The notes beneath the pieces are model-generated. The model was given only the letters and a program-made list of their open reading frames with translations, searched no databases and was not told the DNA's origin. A stretch of 64,000 nt of DNA from Larimichthys crocea (lineage: Eukaryota > Chordata > Actinopteri > Sciaenidae), in contig NC_040013.1 in assembly GCF_000972845.2 (NCBI RefSeq), positions 5,446,642 to 5,510,641 of the forward strand. The letters are read 5' to 3'. The translations under genes were made by a program, and so were the position numbers. Below, piece by piece: positions 40,501 through 53,607 of this stretch (its first letter is position 1; every line of letters begins with the position of its first letter).

Positions 40501-41273
40501 CCTTTCCCTTTTTTTTTTTTCCATTTGCAACCCAGTTTTTAGCTGTTCGGAGATCTCTCTGCTCTTCTGCTCCTCTCTAGTGGGAGTTGCTCTTGTGCTA
40601 GCCTTGGCAGTCTGTTAGTAGCCTCCCAGTGGTCCACCAGCATTTCCCTGCTCTTTTCTAGTTATTCTTAGCCTCATCTTAGAGTACGCTAGCCGGGGAA
40701 ACTTGACAGGAATGCCCACGCACGGGTTGTCTAATCGGGAGGAGAGAGAAATGAGGGTGGGGGGAGTAAGATGAGCAAGAGATAGAGAGGAAATAAGCTG
40801 TAGTGGATCTCGGAGCATAGTCTGGTTCATCTCGTGGCTTGCTAATGGGCCTCTAGCACCAAGGGGAGCCACGATTAGAGCCGGTGGAGGCTCCCTGTCA
40901 AATTGAAGCACAGCACTGCGCTGACCTCAGGGCTGCGTCGTGACATGAAAAAGCCACTGAGATGACCCCTTTCAAGAACCTGGCACTTAGAGGTTGCATG
41001 CTTGCTCTGATGATTTATCAGATTGCACATGTAACATATGTTATGTAATATACAAATATACATCTTGTTTTACCCCGACTCTGATTTATCTAGAGCTTAG
41101 TGATGCTGCGGCAAAATTCTCCTCTTACAATTTGGACACAAACAATCCCCCCAAAAAATCAATGTTGGTAATATTTGGTAATGCGCATGCCTTGTCCTCA
41201 TAACAATAAAATGCTGGAGTCATTGAACTGTACTGTATACATGCATAACTTATTTGACTTCTTCTCTCTACAG

Positions 41274-41394
41274 GGCATCAACATAGTGGGGCCCAGTAAT
41301 GCAGAGCCCACGCCTGGACCTCCTAGTCCAGCCATGTACCAGCTGGATATCATCTTAAAGAAAGGGAACAACCTGGCCATCCGAGATAGGACAG
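41274..41394 (+). CDS. mctp1: mctp1 exon 2: linker and first strands of C2A
   Basis: This exon follows ctctctacag and ends at donor gtagga (41395). It encodes about 40 residues, ending in phase 1. The first 20 (GINIVGPSNAEPTPGPPSPA) form a Pro/Gly-rich linker similar to the mammalian segment ending in a PGMYQLD-like motif. From MYQLDIILKKGNNLAIRDRT (residues 199-218) it enters the C2A domain. Asp216 is the first calcium-ligand position of loop 1, with Asp222 in exon 3. Met199 opens the domain, and mammalian isoforms with other first exons also join at this exon. Codon phase matches both neighbours. Confidence 0.95.
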
Positions 41395-44300
41395 GTAGGA
41401 GCTCTGTTTGTTCTTCCTGTTCCATCAAAAGCATTAAGGTTTATAGAGGGGACAGTCGAGGTGAACAAGCCCTTTAATCTAGCCCATCAAGTGAAAGCTA
41501 ACCTATCCTGGTCTCAGTTGTTATGTCACTGGCACCCAGGATGCAGGATGTGTGAGGCTTCATTGTTAACATATTGTCTATTCATCTGCTATCTTTTTTG
41601 GCTTTCTCCCCCATTTATGTACACATTTATATCCTCTCTTTGTCAGTGCAGTATTTCTCTTGGCACTATTTCCCCCCCTCTGTGCACCTCCATCCTTTTT
41701 TTTCTCACATTTCGCTTTCTTATCTCTCTCCCCACGTAAGCACGGTTGTATTAACCCACACATCTTGTCTTCACAGTTCACACCATTTTCCATGTGTGAA
41801 GCGAGATGGAATTACTAGGAATGATGCAGCACATTTTCTGTGTGTATCGTATCTAGGCATGAAAGGAACTTTGGCTTAAGCCAGAACATCGAATTTGGTG
41901 CGAAGACAGTTGATAATAGTGTTATCCTCTGGTACTTTTGTTTAATGTGACTGAATCATAGAGCGTGTAAGTCTTTCGCTTCTCTACCCAGTGTCGTCGG
42001 CAGCGTGATCAAGGCTTTTAGTTGAAGTAAAGCCTATACAGGACTGTTTTTTATCGTATGCACTCACAAACATTTCAGCAGTTTGTGATAAATATTTTAG
42101 TAACTTTAAAGGACCAACTTCAGAGACCCAAAAGAAGGCTGAGTGGTACTTAATGATGGTTAAAAAGGTTTTTTTTATATCGAGCTGTTTAATTCACTTC
42201 ACCTGTTTCTTTTACGAGCAGTTTATCTACGCTTATCTACTCCCCTTTCCACTCTGCAACAGTATAACATATATTATCTCATATTTAACCAGTGTGGACC
42301 ACCACTGGAAAGCCTTCTGCCCACCGGTGAAGCTGTCTGTTTAAGCAACAGTTTACGTCGTGCACAGTGTAGAGTCACGGCTAGAGATTTTCCTATAAAC
42401 TCTCACAGGCAGTAGTTTGGATAGAGATGGATGCCAAGGTCTCATTAGTAGCTGCACCAGTCACCACAACGACGGATCTGAATAAGCTCCCCTCCTCTCT
42501 CCCATGCATTTTACCTGACTTGCCTGTCCGTCGGGATAATGAGCAGTGAGGTGCAGAAGCTCGCCTGTCCTGTCCTAAGCTCATAGAGACAGCTCATTAT
42601 AGAGACAGGGAGAGACAGTCAAATAACATAAAATATAGTGGACTGAGTTGAGCAATAATGTCTTAATAACAATCAGTGTTGTAACACGTTTTGTCACACG
42701 AAGCTCTTCTAAATATTCATATATACAGCAGTTAACGCCAAATCTGAACGTAGTACTGACAGGACATTTATTATTGCTCCCACTGTGCAGCAGGTGGAAG
42801 ATAAATTGCATAAGGCAGACATAGCATTTGTGGGATTTTCCATGAACCATTTAGCCTAGGTTTCTTCTATGTGGACTTAAGAACAGCTTGGTTTTGAGAA
42901 ATAAAAGTAGTTTGCTGGGAGAAGCAATTATCGACCCGCTAAAATCTAAAATATTTATTATGGATGATAGAAATAGTTTGCAGTTTTGTCTGAGATATTT
43001 TTGAGACTGCTCACATATCCGTACTCAGTGAACCTGGAAGTGAAACTAAATATAACCGAGCTGAAAGTGGTGCCTCAGCGTGCAGACAGGCATGCTAATC
43101 ACTTCATTACAATATTTCATATGCCAGTGTGGCTCTATAAACCACGGAAACATTCACCATAAAACAGTGAAATTATTCCTGTGGCAGTCTGTGTAAAACA
43201 ATAAAAAGCAACCTTGATATTAGTAACAACCTTGTCTTTGTTCTGGTCACAACTTCCGACTGTCAATGTGTAATGAGTCACTAATAGATTTGCAATCAGA
43301 CTTTAAGAGAGACTTGACTGCAGCTCCACAAGATGTCTCATCTGACGCTGCCGCTCTGATACATGCATACAAATGATGTATACATCCAGGGACAAGGTTG
43401 ACTAGCTGCACACAAACGGAGGGGGACAGGGAGTATCCAGTTCCACATTAACACATTGTCTTTCCAAGTCATGAAATGAACCTTTTTGTGTAAGGGATCA
43501 ACTAAAGCTGCACCCAATTCCCCTTTGGTTTTAAAAATTAAAACTGAATTTTAGTTGTTTAGATATACATTTTCAGGCAGATATGTAATTTGTTTTCAAA
43601 CAGTCTATATAAACATTCAACAGTGCATTTTTAAATTTTCACCAGTATCCCATCCATATAGCTTTCAGCACATGGCAGTTACCAGGTGTTATGTTAAGAA
43701 ATGCTCTGGCAGAAGAGACAAAACTCCTGCCATAGTGTGCTTGTTTACAGGCCGGGGACCTGTATCTGCCCGGATGGGAGCAGTTTGAAGGACGAGATGA
43801 TGAGCTGGCTGGGGTCATGTGCTACACTGTGTGCTCTGTATGTAATGGCTTTACTGTTCAGGTCTGAGCGGTTGGGAGTGGGGAGACCAGTGACTTTGGA
43901 GGCATGGCGTGTGAGATTTTTTTTATTGGAGGCTGTTAGCATGAAAAAGCAACAAAGTCTACACTCAGGCTTTTTTTATGATCACTTTCTATAACCAGAA
44001 AAGATAGCTCAGTTTACATGTACAGTACATGCTAGTTCACCTGTAAGCTTTCTATTACCCTATGATGGATTGAAACACTTTCCAAAAACGATTTCATCTG
44101 GTTTGATTAAACACCACTACATAGTTTGCATGTCACATGCTTATGAATTGATTTAAACTTAAAGCACTCCATCTAATTAAAACTACATATGAAATATAAG
44201 CCTCTCTTCACTGACCTCAGAAAAGCCTCTGCTCTAGATGTGGAGAGCGCTTTCATTCCTCGTAAAGCATTTTGCACCCTCTTGCACTCATGCATTTGTG

Positions 44301-44654
44301 CTGAGCGTGCAGGTGCTGTCAGTTTAAGTCTGTTAGGGTTCAGTGCTTAGGGCAGAGGCTGAACATTCAATATGGGCCAGGGACAAAGTGCATGACATAC
44401 TGTAAGACGATATATTATGCTAAAAATGTCTTATTTGTTAACCTACTGTATGATGATAGTATTCTGCGTTTCTTTTTGTAACGCTCACTTTCATTTCAAT
44501 TTTATTTAGACAGCAACTGTATGACTGTAAGTCTAAACTAAGAGTATTGCAAGAGGTCTACTGCCAGGCTGTTATGGATGATGGACAGGGCTTTTTTTAT
44601 ACATGACATAATTTGTATTTAACTTACCGTGTTTGGTAGAGCATACAGCACAAG

Positions 44655-44671
44655 GGAAAGAAGGAAGGAAG
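44655..44671. repeat. Short (GGAA)n repeat
   Basis: About four tandem GGAA/AAGG units, also a cluster of ETS-type GGAA cores. Confidence 0.75.
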
Positions 44672-45761
44672 GTAAATCGCATTTCAAACTGAGAGGATGA
44701 ATCATGTTTCTTCTTCTCCATGAGCCAGATCTTAATCTATCTCAGTAGGAAAAGTTGCTCTTTCCATCTCCTAAATCTTTTTGCTGATTGCAAACCATTT
44801 TCAGGAGGTCTCTGTCATTTTCTGTTATGCCTTCTGGCAGATCATGCAGCCCAAAGCGACGAAGAAGGAATACTTCCCAAAAAATGGTCAGCTCGGCTCA
44901 TCATCCCCACAATTTCCCCACAACTATCGATATGAGAGATGCTTTTGATGGTATTAATACTGAACGTGAATGACAGTTGACAGATTGCTCTCACTTTGCA
45001 GATTCACTTGCTTCCACGTGAAAAATATTGCGTGTATTGGTTGTATATGCATCTATAGGCACAATTCAGCATACCCATTAATCACATAGGAACCTGTCTC
45101 TTCTCTGTTTGTCAGGGGTTGCTTGTTATCTAGTTAAGCCATCACAGCATAGCTGGTGCTGAACAAACAGGAGACATGTGGGAGCTTTTTTCAGTACAAC
45201 TTGCTGGCATTTTAATCCGTCTCCGTTCAGCCTGCACAGTGTCAAAGTGTTTGTCGCCAGGAGAGACAGCCAATACTGTCACATTAATTCTAATTACAGG
45301 ATAACAAAAATAAGCTCAGGATATGGATGGATGGATGAATGAAGTTGGATAGATGTGTTTACAGTTTCAACAAGGTTGTACAGATTAAGACGATGTTGCA
45401 TTGTAAGAGAGACATTGAAAGCTGTGAATAAGAATGGGCAGTCATAGCCAAGGCCTTTTATGTAGCTACAGAAGCCGTGTTTGAGTAACACATTTTCCTT
45501 GCCACCTTTATTTTTCTAGCCCAGCAAATTCTACCTGTCAAATAACCTTGCTTTGGATCACACTTTATCCTATAAAGGCAAGAGCCTGCTGTGTCCTAAG
45601 GCCACAACTGTCTTAGCTGTCATATTTGATAAGCTACCAATGGGACGTTTTACAGCTTTGAAGGTGACCTGGGATGAAAACACACTGCCCTCTGTTTCTA
45701 CCCCCAATTCCCAGTGGGTGAAGGTGAAGCCTATCTATAGTCCAAGACCTGCCATGGCCTA

Positions 45762-45762
<1 letters not shown>

Positions 45763-45809
<47 letters not shown>
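45763..45809. repeat. Compound (TG)n(AG)n microsatellite
   Basis: A pure TG run passes directly into AG units. Confidence 0.96.
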
Positions 45810-45851
45810 CAAAAGATGGAGAGGATGCATAATCCTGAACATTTTATGTCT

Positions 45852-45933
45852 CACACAGCGGTGTGAAAAGGCTGTAATGGCAATGAACGACCCACACAGC
45901 GGTGTGAAAAGGCTGTAATGGCAATGAACGACC
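45852..45933 (+). repeat. Perfect 41-bp tandem duplication
   Basis: Two identical 41-bp units lie at 45852-45892 and 45893-45933, 42 bases downstream of the compound microsatellite. Identity stops exactly at the unit edges. Confidence 0.97.
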
Positions 45934-48900
45934 AATTATATTAATATTTTTCTCTAAAACTCCGGAGCCAAGCAAGGAACCGATACCAAGTAGAAATTTA
46001 GATTTTCCAGCAGAGCTGATGAGAGGGGAAAACAAAGCGGTGGAAAGTCAATTCATTAGTTGAACGATGATCACACAAAATCATTAACAAAGCGTCCAAG
46101 ACCACGAGCCTCAGAAGAGCCTCAAAGTCCCCCCCTCCCCCTCCAGCATTTTATAAAGCAGCTCATTTAAAAGAAATGGAGTAAATTAATGTGAACTAGT
46201 TCAGTTTAATCTGCGTGAACTGAACTTTGAGCTCGCTCTTGCAAAGTGTGAACTTGCCAGAGGTGGAAGAAGCAGCACTCTGATTCTTTATCGAAGTTAA
46301 GTACTAAAAACGCTGCATGTGGTGTCCTGTGAAACACTGCATCAATTTAGTCATGAGTCAGGGTATTCACCCAGAATCGACTTGGATTACTTTTGCCACC
46401 AAGAGCAAGATTGTTTTCTTGTAATCCACTTGTCAGAGTCTATACTGTACAGCTGAAGAGTTCTAGGTATTTACTGACATGATGTTTAATGAGTTCCATA
46501 ATGATATGCAGATCAACACTCAGTGTTTTGATACTAGAGACTGGTTAAGATTTATTTGTGTTAAACCTGACCTCCCTGTCTAGTTGCATTTGCATTTTAA
46601 TCATATCTACATATATTTGTTCAACTTTGGGAAAGTAATTGTGTTTGCTTGACCTTTTGTAATCAATCACAGTTGAATGGCTCTTAAGGTTCGCTGTGCT
46701 GATTTTACCAGAACTATTCCTGCTGCTCTGCTGCTTGGTTTGCATGTATTGAAAGATAATTATGTAAATGCATTGGTTTTACTTCAGTGCTGAATATTAA
46801 AGTGTTACCATTAGAAAATTGTTTCTAATAGTTGGATGCATCAGTCTGCAGCTATTGTCAGAAAGATGGAAATTAGCATTTGCCTCAGCTGCAAATATTT
46901 TGTATCTACATTATGGCCTCTGCTGCCATTGTGTTGTTAATGTTTCCACATGTGATCAACCACAGATTCCTAACGCTAATTAGAAGTGATAATGCAGCAG
47001 ATGACCGCAGAGTCAGTGGTGGATATTGCATATTTATCAGACTGAAGGTGAGGGACTGAAGGATGTTTTTTTTTCTTTTAAAATTGAACCAGATTTCATT
47101 AACAGATGGTAGACACTGTAAAACACTCGAGTGTAACTCAAAGGTACTGTATGTTGTGGGTGTTTTTATCATTAGTACTTTATCACAAGCTGCTGACTGT
47201 CTCCCTTCCTCTGGGTAATCTTCAGCTCATCTGTTTTTACCTGCTGGCTGTTATTTCTCACTGGTTCCTCCTATGATCTATGCTGTACACTTTCTCTCTC
47301 CAAACAGCTTTTCATCGTCGATATTTTTCTTATCTCCATATTACCTGAAATTGTTATTTAGCCACATGAAAAGTTCCACATCAAATAGTTCTTGCAGACT
47401 GAATGTAAATAGTTTTATAATAATATGCCTATAAAACCAACATGGTGTGGCAAAAGCTTGATTCTCAGTCCTTACACATCCCTACTATAAACTATAATTT
47501 CATCCCTGTAAGAATAAGTAATGACTAGCTTCACTGTTGTAGTCTCTGTTATTTGCATGTTCATTATACAGTATACTAGCGTGCTGTGTGTGTCTGTCTG
47601 TTGGTGTGTGTGCATATTTGAAGGACTAATATTAGTGTGGAGGGTTACAGTGATTGGGCTTAGTTCTCACTTCTCAAAGTACGACTAAGACTACCAAGAC
47701 CACAGCGAGCCTAATTATCTCGTCTGCAACACAACAGTTTCTTAAGATGTGAAAACGGTGAGAGGGCCAGAGCCAGACAACACTTTCGGTATGTCATCTT
47801 TTGTTTTATTTCAAGTCCCCTTCGTCGCTTCTCTCACCTGCCATGTTTTTCTCCCACATGCTGTGCAGTTGTCTGCTTTATTTTTGTCCCTGCTCAGCTG
47901 TATTAAGCAAGCGATCCTACTGTAACGGTATGAAACAAGATCAGTTTGCACATTAGTGAAGGTTAATTTTGGGAAAATGTCAGCAGAAGACTGGGAAGTA
48001 AACTCCTCTCAGCATCAAGCAGCAAGAAGCAAAGGCATGCTTGTGTGTAATTGTAATGAGGCAGGCTGTCAGCCCAACTGTCTGCATCCAGTGATAGAGT
48101 TTCTTGTCTTTACACTTCGCACACCCAATACATCCTCTGGAGCAGATTGCATTCTGGGTAATGGGAAAGCCCAGACCTGCATCCATCTGTCAGTCCTGAC
48201 ACCACACATAGGCCAGGAGCTTGCCCACACACACAGTGCCTACAATGTGAGGATGGGGCTGCTGCAGCTTTGCAGCTTGAGCATGACTGAGAGTTTTACG
48301 GGCAGTTTTACTACATTTCTCTCCTGTCCTGTTCCCACCACAGCTCATGACAAGCATCAATGAGCCTCCACCATGCTGTGCCTCTAAATAACAGCCTTTT
48401 TTGACAGGCAATGCATCAGCCAACGCTGAACAGGTCCTCCTGCGCTTTATATCAAAGGTGAGCGCTGAATACCAAGAGGAGGATAAACTTTTTAGAGTTG
48501 ATTTGGTGGACACTTTTATGTGTCGTATAGTGAAATTCACTTGTTCAGTCTGTAAAATGTAGGGTGTTGTATCATACGGCAGAATTGGAATATTGAAGCA
48601 ATGTCACATAAGCAGGAGTGATGTTTTTCTGAACGTCAGCATGGCTGTGATTGAAGGAAACCAATAACATAACGATGTTTCATGTCCATCCAGAATACAC
48701 CTTTGTAGTGAACCAGCATTCAGATTTATTGGAAGCTAAAACGTGAACACTTAAATTCATTGTAGTCATTATGAGCAATGTTATTATACAGTATACATTA
48801 TGTGTGTGTGCGTCTCCTGCTTGACATGTCAAAACATCTACAAGATCTATTAATGATCACAGATAATACATAAAGACTAAGTGTGTCAGGTGTTTGATAT

Positions 48901-51900
48901 TATCCAGGTTTCCCCCATAGCAAACTGACTTGTGGAGGCGTTAAGCACTGCTCTGAAGGTTAATGATATATTTCATAAAAGTTTAATTATTCGCTTGATA
49001 TTCGTGGAAGGGTTTTATTTTCAGAAAATAAATAAACCCCCTCATATACAGTATTCTATTCTTCTCTGTGGCGGTCCATGCCCTCTCATGGAATCAACTT
49101 ATTTTTATTAGATTTGAAATCTGGGCTGTTTGGTGTGCTGAAACACGACCGATACATTATTAATGGCTTTCTAATGCCATCAGCAGGCGGTTTGTCATCC
49201 ATATTCATTGTAGTTTAATACTCAAAATGTTATCAGGAAGTCTCACATCTCCGATGCATTACTTCAAATGATATCTCATCATAGATCTGTTGAGGAAAAA
49301 AACACCTTCAAAATAAAACGCTCACTTCAAAATAAGAGCATGAACTGATAACATGAAGAATTCTCAACAGATCCGTATTTGACCACTAAGAAATCGTCTG
49401 ATGCTGAGTTAGATTCAGTGTGCGACAAGCTTCTCTTTCTCTTTGTGTAGCGAGAAAGTCTGTTTGTGTTTTTGACTCTTTATTTGAGTAATTTGGAGGA
49501 ACACACATACTGCAGTAGTGAGATATCTTTTTAGATGGAGTAGGATACTTATTTTTAGGACATGATATCACACTGTCCTCTGTAGAAATGTAATTACCTG
49601 CTCATATATTATCAGTTAATAATTCAGGACCGTTTGTCTGCCCTGTGCTGACACAGAAAGTTATTGATCATGAATGTGTAATGAGTATCTTTTAGATTGA
49701 TGATGAAAAGTAGGAAGCAGTTAATTAACCCACATCAGTGTGAAGCTGATGAAAAAGATTAGTTTTTTTTTTTTTAGAAATGTGCAGCTAAACACAACCC
49801 TGTATCACCATTATCATCTTTTACCCTGCATTCAGTAGCAAGCACCATCCTTTGGCTTAAAAACAAGATGTGGCGTCGACTGTTTTTCCCCAATTTGAAC
49901 ATGACCTTTTCATCATAAGCCTCTTCTCCCCAATACATATGTCAGAACCGTCTGGTCTCCCTCCTTCTGTCTGAGACAGACAGGAGTCTTCCTTTCCCCC
50001 CAAGGTTTTTCATAAGGTCGAGGCGTTACGGCTGATGTTACTGCCACAAGCTCTGTCTGTTTTATTGCCCTGCTGCCTCTCAGAACATTGAACTTAGACA
50101 AGTTGTTTGGTTTTGTATGTGGTCGTGTTTGTTTGTATGGCTGAAAGTGCTAATGACCAGTTGTAAGCACTTATGTATGTGTGTGAGTAAGGAAATATGA
50201 GAGAGGCAGTGGTGCTTTTGTCAATGAAAAGAGCATCGTAAGCAGGCGTCAAGTTCTTTATCTCACTTCATGACCTTTTCCTTCTATGTGTGAAATAAAT
50301 ATATCCTCAGTTTTTACTTTGGTGTTTGTCCGGAACATTTGGAGTATACTTGCTGGAACTGATTGTTTTTAAATGTTCTCATTCCCAAGTGCACCTGACT
50401 GCGTTGTACTTAAAAACCCTCCAAAGATCACTTAGTAGAAGCTGAGAAGTCTTTGAAACGTTTGACCTTTTAATAAGGAAAATGTACAATATTTCTCATA
50501 AAAATCAGTTAAAACAGTACTGGCAATCCCAGATATGTTAAATACTACCATACCATACCATGGCAATATTTAGTACTTAAATTTATGTTGCCTGGCCTGC
50601 CAGTGGCATTTCTCTGTGCATAAAAAAGCCAACCAAGATTCAGCTTCATAAGTCATATTTACCACGTTGGTGCAAATGTTATCTTAATTTAATCATTAGG
50701 CAAGTCATGCGTCCTGAAAAGTGAGCAGGCTGTGAGTTGATACGGTGAGAAAATGTCAGTGCCATAACTTTCTTTTAAGTACCTACAACAGCAAAGAAAT
50801 CAACTGGAAGTTATTGTGATGAGGCTTAATAAGTACATTTTATATAGAGAGCTAGAGGGGAGTGAAAGAGAGAAAAGAAAGAGAGGATGTTGTATAAAGG
50901 AGGAAAAGATATAAAGGGCACCAGAGAGCAGCAGAATAACTTGATTTTACAATTGCAACAGAGCCCAAGAGGTAGAGTGACTACAGAAAATGAATGTTTT
51001 TGAAGATCAAACCACACAGCTGGATTTTTAGTCTACTGCAGATCAAAGACAAAGGTTAGAAAATAACTCAATATGCACAGTAGGGATGGCTTTTACTTGT
51101 GCATGTCTCCTGGGTGCGTGGCAATATAGGTACACACTGCCTCCCATTGGTAACAGCGGGTATGATATGAAGTGTCTGCACTATTAGCACACACTTGGCA
51201 CACTGGTAGGCCTGTTTGTGTTTGAACATCTTGGACTTGAGAAACTCATCAATGCGTATTTGTGTTTCTTAATCAATCCCAGACTAAAATATTGTGTTAG
51301 TGATAAGTCTTGTATTAAACGATCACTTAAAAGCATCTAAAAGGTTTAGGTAGTGGGACCTTTGTTTACATTCGGTTTATGCCGTGCCTTTCAGCTTACT
51401 GTTGTTGCATTCCCAGGTGTCTGGCAGGGGAGGCTGGCTTACTGGCAGACACACAGTGTGCAGTATTTATATGGCTGCCGTCCATTAGGTGTTCAGTAGA
51501 GATAAATATGTGGTGGATTACGTTTTCAACCGCCTGTCAGGAAGACCGAGAGCAGCTATCACACAAGTCTATAAGAGGCTTTTAGATCTGCTTATGAGCC
51601 ACACCCATGGTAGATTTACCTGCTGAGTGCACCACTGGGTCCTCTCACACATCCATCTACTTCTACTTGCAGCTACTGTTACAGTGTTTAGTGGTTGGTT
51701 TTAAATAGCATCATGGAAGATGAATAGATTAACACCTTCATATGAACCACTCAGTATCTCTTCATGTCCTTGCCAACTTCTTGTTACTCACTCACTTGCT
51801 CACCCACCCAGTCTGTGGGACGTAGTGGGTTACTCCAGAGAGGCGGATGAGGAAGTTAACCAGAAGTCAGGGAAATCCTGGATTTTCAGTTTCAAGATAT

Positions 51901-52179
51901 GTCCAGAAAATGTTCTGTGACGCTTAATGTAGCACCTGTTGTCAAAGTAAATATAGTTTAAGAAGCTGAACTTTCAACCCTGCAAATATTTCAACATAGT
52001 TCTTCAAAAATGTGCTTGTGTGTGTGTGATGTCTGACTAATAAAAACATGTTTATTTGTAAGTTATTATCATATATCATATAATTACCAGGCCGGTTACA
52101 AGTTTTCTGACTTGCTTTTAATTTACAGATCTTTTCCTTGTCAAGACATTTTCAGAAATCAAACAAAGCTGAAAGAGTA

Positions 52180-52211
52180 GAATGAATGAATGAATGAATG
52201 AATGAATGAAT
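52180..52211. repeat. (GAAT)n tetranucleotide microsatellite
   Basis: About seven GAAT/AATG units. Confidence 0.95.
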
Positions 52212-53585
52212 TATGTTGAATTTCTTGAGTGTTGAATTCAGAAACTTTATATTTACACTTAAATCTTCCTGAACCTGCTTAAGATCTTTTCAAATCTTTT
52301 TTTGTGAAGTGGATTGTACCTTGCGCCTCACAAATAAAGCCTCTCGACAGTAGAAAAACAGAAAATCATTTTTTTTGCTTTCCATGGCTGCACTTCAATA
52401 CCTATGGCACCTGTTTTACTATACCAGTTTATCAGTGGGTGACATGTTAAGTCCCAGTCTCGACTTACACTCAGCACTTCCATTCCTCTTCCGCCTGCAA
52501 GGTGGACAAACATCCAAGGTGCACCAATCCATCAACCCGATGTCTTGAACTTCTCATCAACCTTTGCTAATTCATCTAAAGCGCGCTGATAGAATCAATA
52601 CCTATTTCTTATTGACCTGTCCAACCACCAGCCCTTATGTGGCACATACAATCACTCCCTTTATAGATTTTACCCAACTGTGGGAAATATTAAAAAAAAA
52701 AAATGATAGAAATGTCATATATGGTGGCTGATTTCCAAGAAAGTACCTCTGCAATCACTCCTCTGCGTTGTGCCTACGCTCACTCATATTCAGCCACCAC
52801 CCACCTACAGTACCAACCTTTTCCATTTCATGCTTTTCAGCCCTTGTGTGTTTATGGCACCATAAAGCTGGCACTGTGGGATGTAGGGACTCTGAGCCAG
52901 TGAGGTGTGTCCGGGGAATATCGACCCCGTGGGACAGAGAAAGACCGAAAGAAACAGAAAAAGAGAGTTGCTGCAGTTACAGAGATCGGTGATGTGCTAT
53001 GAGGTTCATGTCTTGTGTTTAGTTCATAAAGTATCACCTCATGTTCATAATACACGACAGAACAAAGTATTCTTTTATATATCTATTTCTAGCTGTATCT
53101 CTTTCCACCTCTTGTTTTCCATCCCATGTCCTCTTGCTGCAGCTCTCCTCCTGCAGTGATATGTCAAGGGCAACAGTGTGTAAAAGGCTACATGTGTGAG
53201 AGTGTGTCTGCTGGTGTGAACGCGGGTGTCTGAGCTTCAACAAATGTGAAGACATTTCCCCAGCAGGCCGGTGTGAGTGCATATTTTTTCCGTTGGCAAC
53301 TGAGAATCGTGTCAGCTGTTTTTACTCAGACGAAGCAGATTTGATTCTCTTGTGTTTAATGGTTTAAATGATGCTCTTATGTCAGACGCAAGCGACACTG
53401 AGTATACTGTGCATTTGAACATTATACGCAGAATAATATTCTATAATTGTCCATATAATTACTTACTTTTCATCACTGCAACTATGCTTTTTGATCTCAT
53501 GTTCTCAGAAAATAACCCATGTTGGTCTTGCCATTTAGTCTCTTTGTTATCTCTAATAGGCATCAATGAAATAATCATGTGAGAG

Positions 53586-53607
53586 TCAGATACTTCTCAG
53601 ATACTTC
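53586..53607. repeat. 11-bp tandem duplication
   Basis: The word TCAGATACTTC occurs twice head to tail. Confidence 0.92.

Larger units (their letters stand above)
2828..41273 (+). other. mctp1: mctp1 intron 1 (about 38.4 kb)
   Basis: This intron starts gtgagt and ends ctctctacag. No other recognisable protein-coding exon was found on either strand; the open frames inside are short, poorly conserved-looking and often made of simple repeats. It holds the SINE-like fragments near 5218 and 23760, a LINE-tail fragment near 16650, many microsatellites, CpG-dense patches near 6105, 24430 and 29010, a 41-bp tandem duplication at 25714 and a long hairpin near 26588. Mammalian MCTP1 has an alternative short first exon inside its equivalent intron, so an alternative promoter may exist here too. 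Stretches not listed separately show nothing I can name. Confidence 0.85.

Noticed and set aside
47956..48363. 135-codon open frame in intron 2
   Set aside because: It has no recognisable family motif, no clear splice or promoter context, and a length possible by chance in 64 kb.
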